A stretch of DNA of 64,000 nt from Hymenobacter sediminicola (lineage in GTDB: Bacteria; Bacteroidota; Bacteroidia; Cytophagales; Hymenobacteraceae). The notes beneath the pieces are model-generated. The model was given only the letters and a program-made list of their open reading frames with translations. It was not told the DNA's origin and ran no database searches. The DNA lies in contig NZ_CP060202.1 of the NCBI RefSeq assembly GCF_014250515.1, forward strand, positions 1,857,001 through 1,921,000, read 5' to 3'. Below are positions 62,063 to 64,000 of this stretch, in pieces. The position numbers were made by a program, and so were the translations under genes. Position 1 is the stretch's first letter. Each line of letters starts with the position of its first letter.

Positions 62063-62407
62063 CTACGCCACGCTAGTCCGACCCGACGAGGCAGTAGAGG
62101 CCGGCCACAGCTGAAACAGCTGATCGAGGCGGAGCAGACGCAGGACCCGCTCCAGCACCGGCCCCACATTGTACAGCAGCACATCGGCCCCGGCGGCGCG
62201 GGTCAGTAGCAGTTGCGACACCAGAAAGCTGACGCCCCGCGTGCGCAGACAGCGTAGCTGCTGGCAGTTGATGAGCAAGCAGGGCCGCTCAGTGTCGTCG
62301 GTGGCCACGCTGTTCAGGCGGCGGACCAGCTGCACCGGATCAGCCGTATTCACATCTACTGTGTAGAAGCGGCTGGCATTGACGGGTAGAGAGCCGGAAT
62401 GAGACAT
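62063..62407 (-). CDS. STAS-domain protein (anti-sigma factor antagonist-like)
   Basis: 114 residues from the ATG at 62407 (MSHSGSLPVN); the 160-codon upstream extension has no family likeness. The STAS pattern is PCLLINCQQLRCLRTRGVSFLV (beta-strand, then the loop where SpoIIAA carries its phosphorylated Ser; here Thr/Arg) and ADVLLYNVGPVLERVLRLL. Partner kinase or sigma factor not identified. Divergent from the CheB/CheR gene. Confidence 0.72.
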   Translation of the reverse strand: MSHSGSLPVNASRFYTVDVNTADPVQLVRRLNSVATDDTERPCLLINCQQLRCLRTRGVSFLVSQLLLTRAAGADVLLYNVGPVLERVLRLLRLDQLFQLWPASTASSGRTSVA

Positions 62408-62940
62408 TTGGCGAGAAAAATAGGTTGGAAGCAAGTGCACCAGACCACCACATGGTGTCGGTGGTGGCGTAACTACCTTAAAACTAACGCATAGGCTTAA
62501 TGCCCAGCTGCGTGTTAGTACCCATTTTTGGCCTGCGTATAAATACTGAGGAGCTATAGTAGCTGGCCGACCTGCACGGTGGTATAGCCTACCTGAACAT
62601 TTGCAGGCTGTTCGGGAAGAAATTGGAACGAGCCAAATAGCCAACTGGCCCCGCCGGGCCGGAGCCGCTGCCGTGGAAAGTGCTGGCCAGCAGAAGCAAT
62701 GTCCCGGCTGTTTCAGGGGCGAGTGTAGTACTGCTAGCCCGGCAGCACAGGCAACCACTACCCGAAAGGCCAATGCCACAGTGGGACAGAGAGGGCACAC
62801 TATTAGATAATATGCCGCAACAGTAGTAGAGCCTTCCAGCTTGTTGGGTTGGCTACCGTGAGACAACCTTCGGGTTGCGGCCAACTCTGAAAGTGTAGAT
62901 TTACGTTGGTCCGTGTATTGCGGCAGCTGCTTCCTTCCTC
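62408..62940. other. 533-base intergenic region between STAS and CheB/CheR genes
   Basis: No convincing gene; several short frames on both strands have no family likeness. Contains a candidate promoter (62875-62903) and a TTCG-loop hairpin at 62864-62877. Confidence 0.55.
62875..62903 (+). promoter_or_regulatory. Candidate promoter of the CheB/CheR gene
   Basis: TTG at 62875-62877 and TAGATTTA at 62896-62903 (one base from TAnnTTTG), 18-base spacer, 37 bases before the start codon. Confidence 0.35.
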
Positions 62941-64000
62941 ATGACTTCTCCTCCCCGTACTCCTGGTGCTACCACCGGACTGCCAGACCCTCTCGCCGGG
63001 AAGCATGCTGCCGGCACGGAAATCACCAGGCGGCGTCACCCCGGCGGCCCAGCCGACCAGTTTTACATTGTTGGTATTGGAGCTTCGGCAGGGGGCATAG
63101 AGGCTTTGGAGCAGTTTTTTCGGAACGTGCCGCCCAGCCCAGGCGTAGCATTTGTGGTGGTGATGCACCTGGCTCCCAGCCCTGATGGCCACCTGCCTGT
63201 GGTGCTGCAAAATTTCACAAGCCTGCCCGTGCTGCAGGCCCACGACGGCCTGAAGGTGCGCCCCAACGAGGTGTATGTCATTCCGCCCGACCGGGACATG
63301 AGCCTGTTGCACGGCACGCTGCTGCTGCTGCCTCCTGCCAAGCCGCGCGGCCAGCGCCTGCCCATCGACCATTTTTTCCAGTCTCTGGCAAATGATGCCC
63401 GCGAGCGAGCCATCTGCATCATCTTGTCGGGACTGGGAAATGACGGCACCATCGGGCTGAAAATGGTGATGGAAAACTTCGGAATGGTAATGGTGCAGGA
63501 CCCCAAAACCGCCGCATTCAACTCGATGCCCCGCTCAGCCATAGCCACTGAGTTTGTTGATTTTGTGCTGCCGCCCAGCCAGTTGCCGGCCAAGCTGCTG
63601 GAGTATGTTGATAAGCCGAAGCTGGTGCGCCCAGTGCGCCAGCCCGAAGACTTGGAGGCCAAGCAGCCCGATCATGCGTTGCAGAAAATCTTCCTGCTTA
63701 TCCGGACCCAGACCGGCCACGATTTTAGCTTCTACAAGCGCAACACGGTGTTCAGGCGCATAGAGCGGCGCATGAATTCCCACCACATCAAGGAATTTGC
63801 GCACTATGTGCGTTACCTACAGGAAAATCCGCAGGAAGTAGAGCAGCTGTTCAGCGAGCTGCTCATTGGTGTCACGAAGTTCTTTCGCGACCAGGACGCC
63901 TTCGTGCTGCTGAAGCAGTTTTTGCGCCCGGTACTCCAGGCAAAGCCCCTGGATAGCACCATCCGCGTATGGGCGCCCGGCTGCTCTACCGGCGAAGAGG
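62941..64000 (+). CDS. CheB/CheR hybrid chemotaxis-type protein (3' truncated by the window)
   Basis: 353 residues visible from the ATG at 62941 (MTSPPRTPGA); no stop before the window ends. CheB methylesterase domain with catalytic Ser49 (GASAGG), His76 (MHLAP) and Asp168 (LSGLGNDGT). Then the CheR methyltransferase N-terminal helix bundle (FSFYKRNTVFRRIERRM, about residues 242-258) and the start of the SAM-binding domain (VWAPGCSTGEE at the end). Such hybrids often continue into PAS and histidine-kinase domains and act in stress signalling, not flagellar taxis. Confidence 0.92.
   Translation, partial: MTSPPRTPGATTGLPDPLAGKHAAGTEITRRRHPGGPADQFYIVGIGASAGGIEALEQFFRNVPPSPGVAFVVVMHLAPSPDGHLPVVLQNFTSLPVLQAHDGLKVRPNEVYVIPPDRDMSLLHGTLLLLPPAKPRGQRLPIDHFFQSLANDARERAICIILSGLGNDGTIGLKMVMENFGMVMVQDPKTAAFNSMPRSAIATEFVDFVLPPSQLPAKLLEYVDKPKLVRPVRQPEDLEAKQPDHALQKIFLLIRTQTGHDFSFYKRNTVFRRIERRMNSHHIKEFAHYVRYLQENPQEVEQLFSELLIGVTKFFRDQDAFVLLKQFLRPVLQAKPLDSTIRVWAPGCSTGEE

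Noticed and set aside
62601..62810. Short plus-strand frame in the STAS-CheB/CheR gap
   Set aside because: No start context or family likeness; part of a 533-base region with nothing supported.
1..64000. tRNA, rRNA or CRISPR arrays
   Set aside because: No cloverleaf, rRNA-like stretch or regularly spaced repeat was recognised by eye.

Overview
The window is a chromosomal stretch of a high-GC Bacteroidota, most likely a Hymenobacter-type Cytophagales. The signs are a transketolase made as two subunits, TonB-dependent receptors with Bacteroidota-type N-termini, lipoproteins of that phylum, few recognisable Shine-Dalgarno sequences, and several -7 elements of the TAnnTTTG kind. I saw no rRNA, tRNA, CRISPR array, integrase or insertion sequence. 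Almost all genes are chromosomal housekeeping or envelope genes, closely packed, with GC-rich hairpin terminators.

Layout. 1-6.6 kb: a 5'-truncated secreted glycoside hydrolase, the two transketolase halves separated by a VWA protein and a small membrane protein, and a BCP peroxiredoxin. 6.7-15.7 kb: lipocalin, type II NADH dehydrogenase, M23 peptidase, FAH-family hydrolase, an M48 lipoprotein protease with two small companions, an alpha/beta hydrolase, and Mpl (murein recycling). 16-17.7 kb: DnaB. 17.8-26.2 kb: an NTF2-fold immunity-like protein, then what looks like a molybdenum regulon: a ModE-type regulator, a TonB-dependent receptor, a Crp-like regulator and a three-gene molybdenum hydroxylase operon (PaoABC-like). 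Near-identical ModE-box palindromes lie in front of the receptor and upstream of the operon. 26.2-28.3 kb: a strikingly AT-rich insert with one 650-residue gene ending in a HEPN-type RNxxxH motif, a candidate acquired defence gene. 28.3-34.5 kb: MFS transporter, ABM monooxygenase, LigB-type dioxygenase, a large outer-membrane protein joining a kinase-like domain to a BamA/TamA barrel, and a short membrane-fusion adaptor. 34.9-40.3 kb: M1 aminopeptidase and a GH63-like glucosidase. 40.3-46.2 kb: ankyrin protein, bile-acid-symporter-like carrier, PepSY reductase-like protein and a siderophore receptor (iron uptake). 46.4-52 kb: luciferase-like flavoenzyme, DHA2 efflux pump, TauE/SafE exporter, LTxxQ-like protein, SDR. 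52-54.8 kb: an Lgt-family paralogue lacking the catalytic His, a Tes/MJ0619-like radical SAM protein and a small membrane protein. 54.9-61.6 kb: lipoprotein, Fpg, M48 protease, ABC exporter, and an MFS protein with an ABM-like tail. 61.8-64 kb: KGG stress protein, STAS protein, and a CheB/CheR hybrid cut by the window end.

The observations most worth following are the ModE-linked TonB receptor and molybdenum enzyme, the AT-rich HEPN gene inserted at the end of an MFS gene, the Lgt-like/radical SAM/membrane-protein cluster, and the kinase-like/BamA fusion. A dispersed long inverted-repeat family occurs in four intergenic regions.
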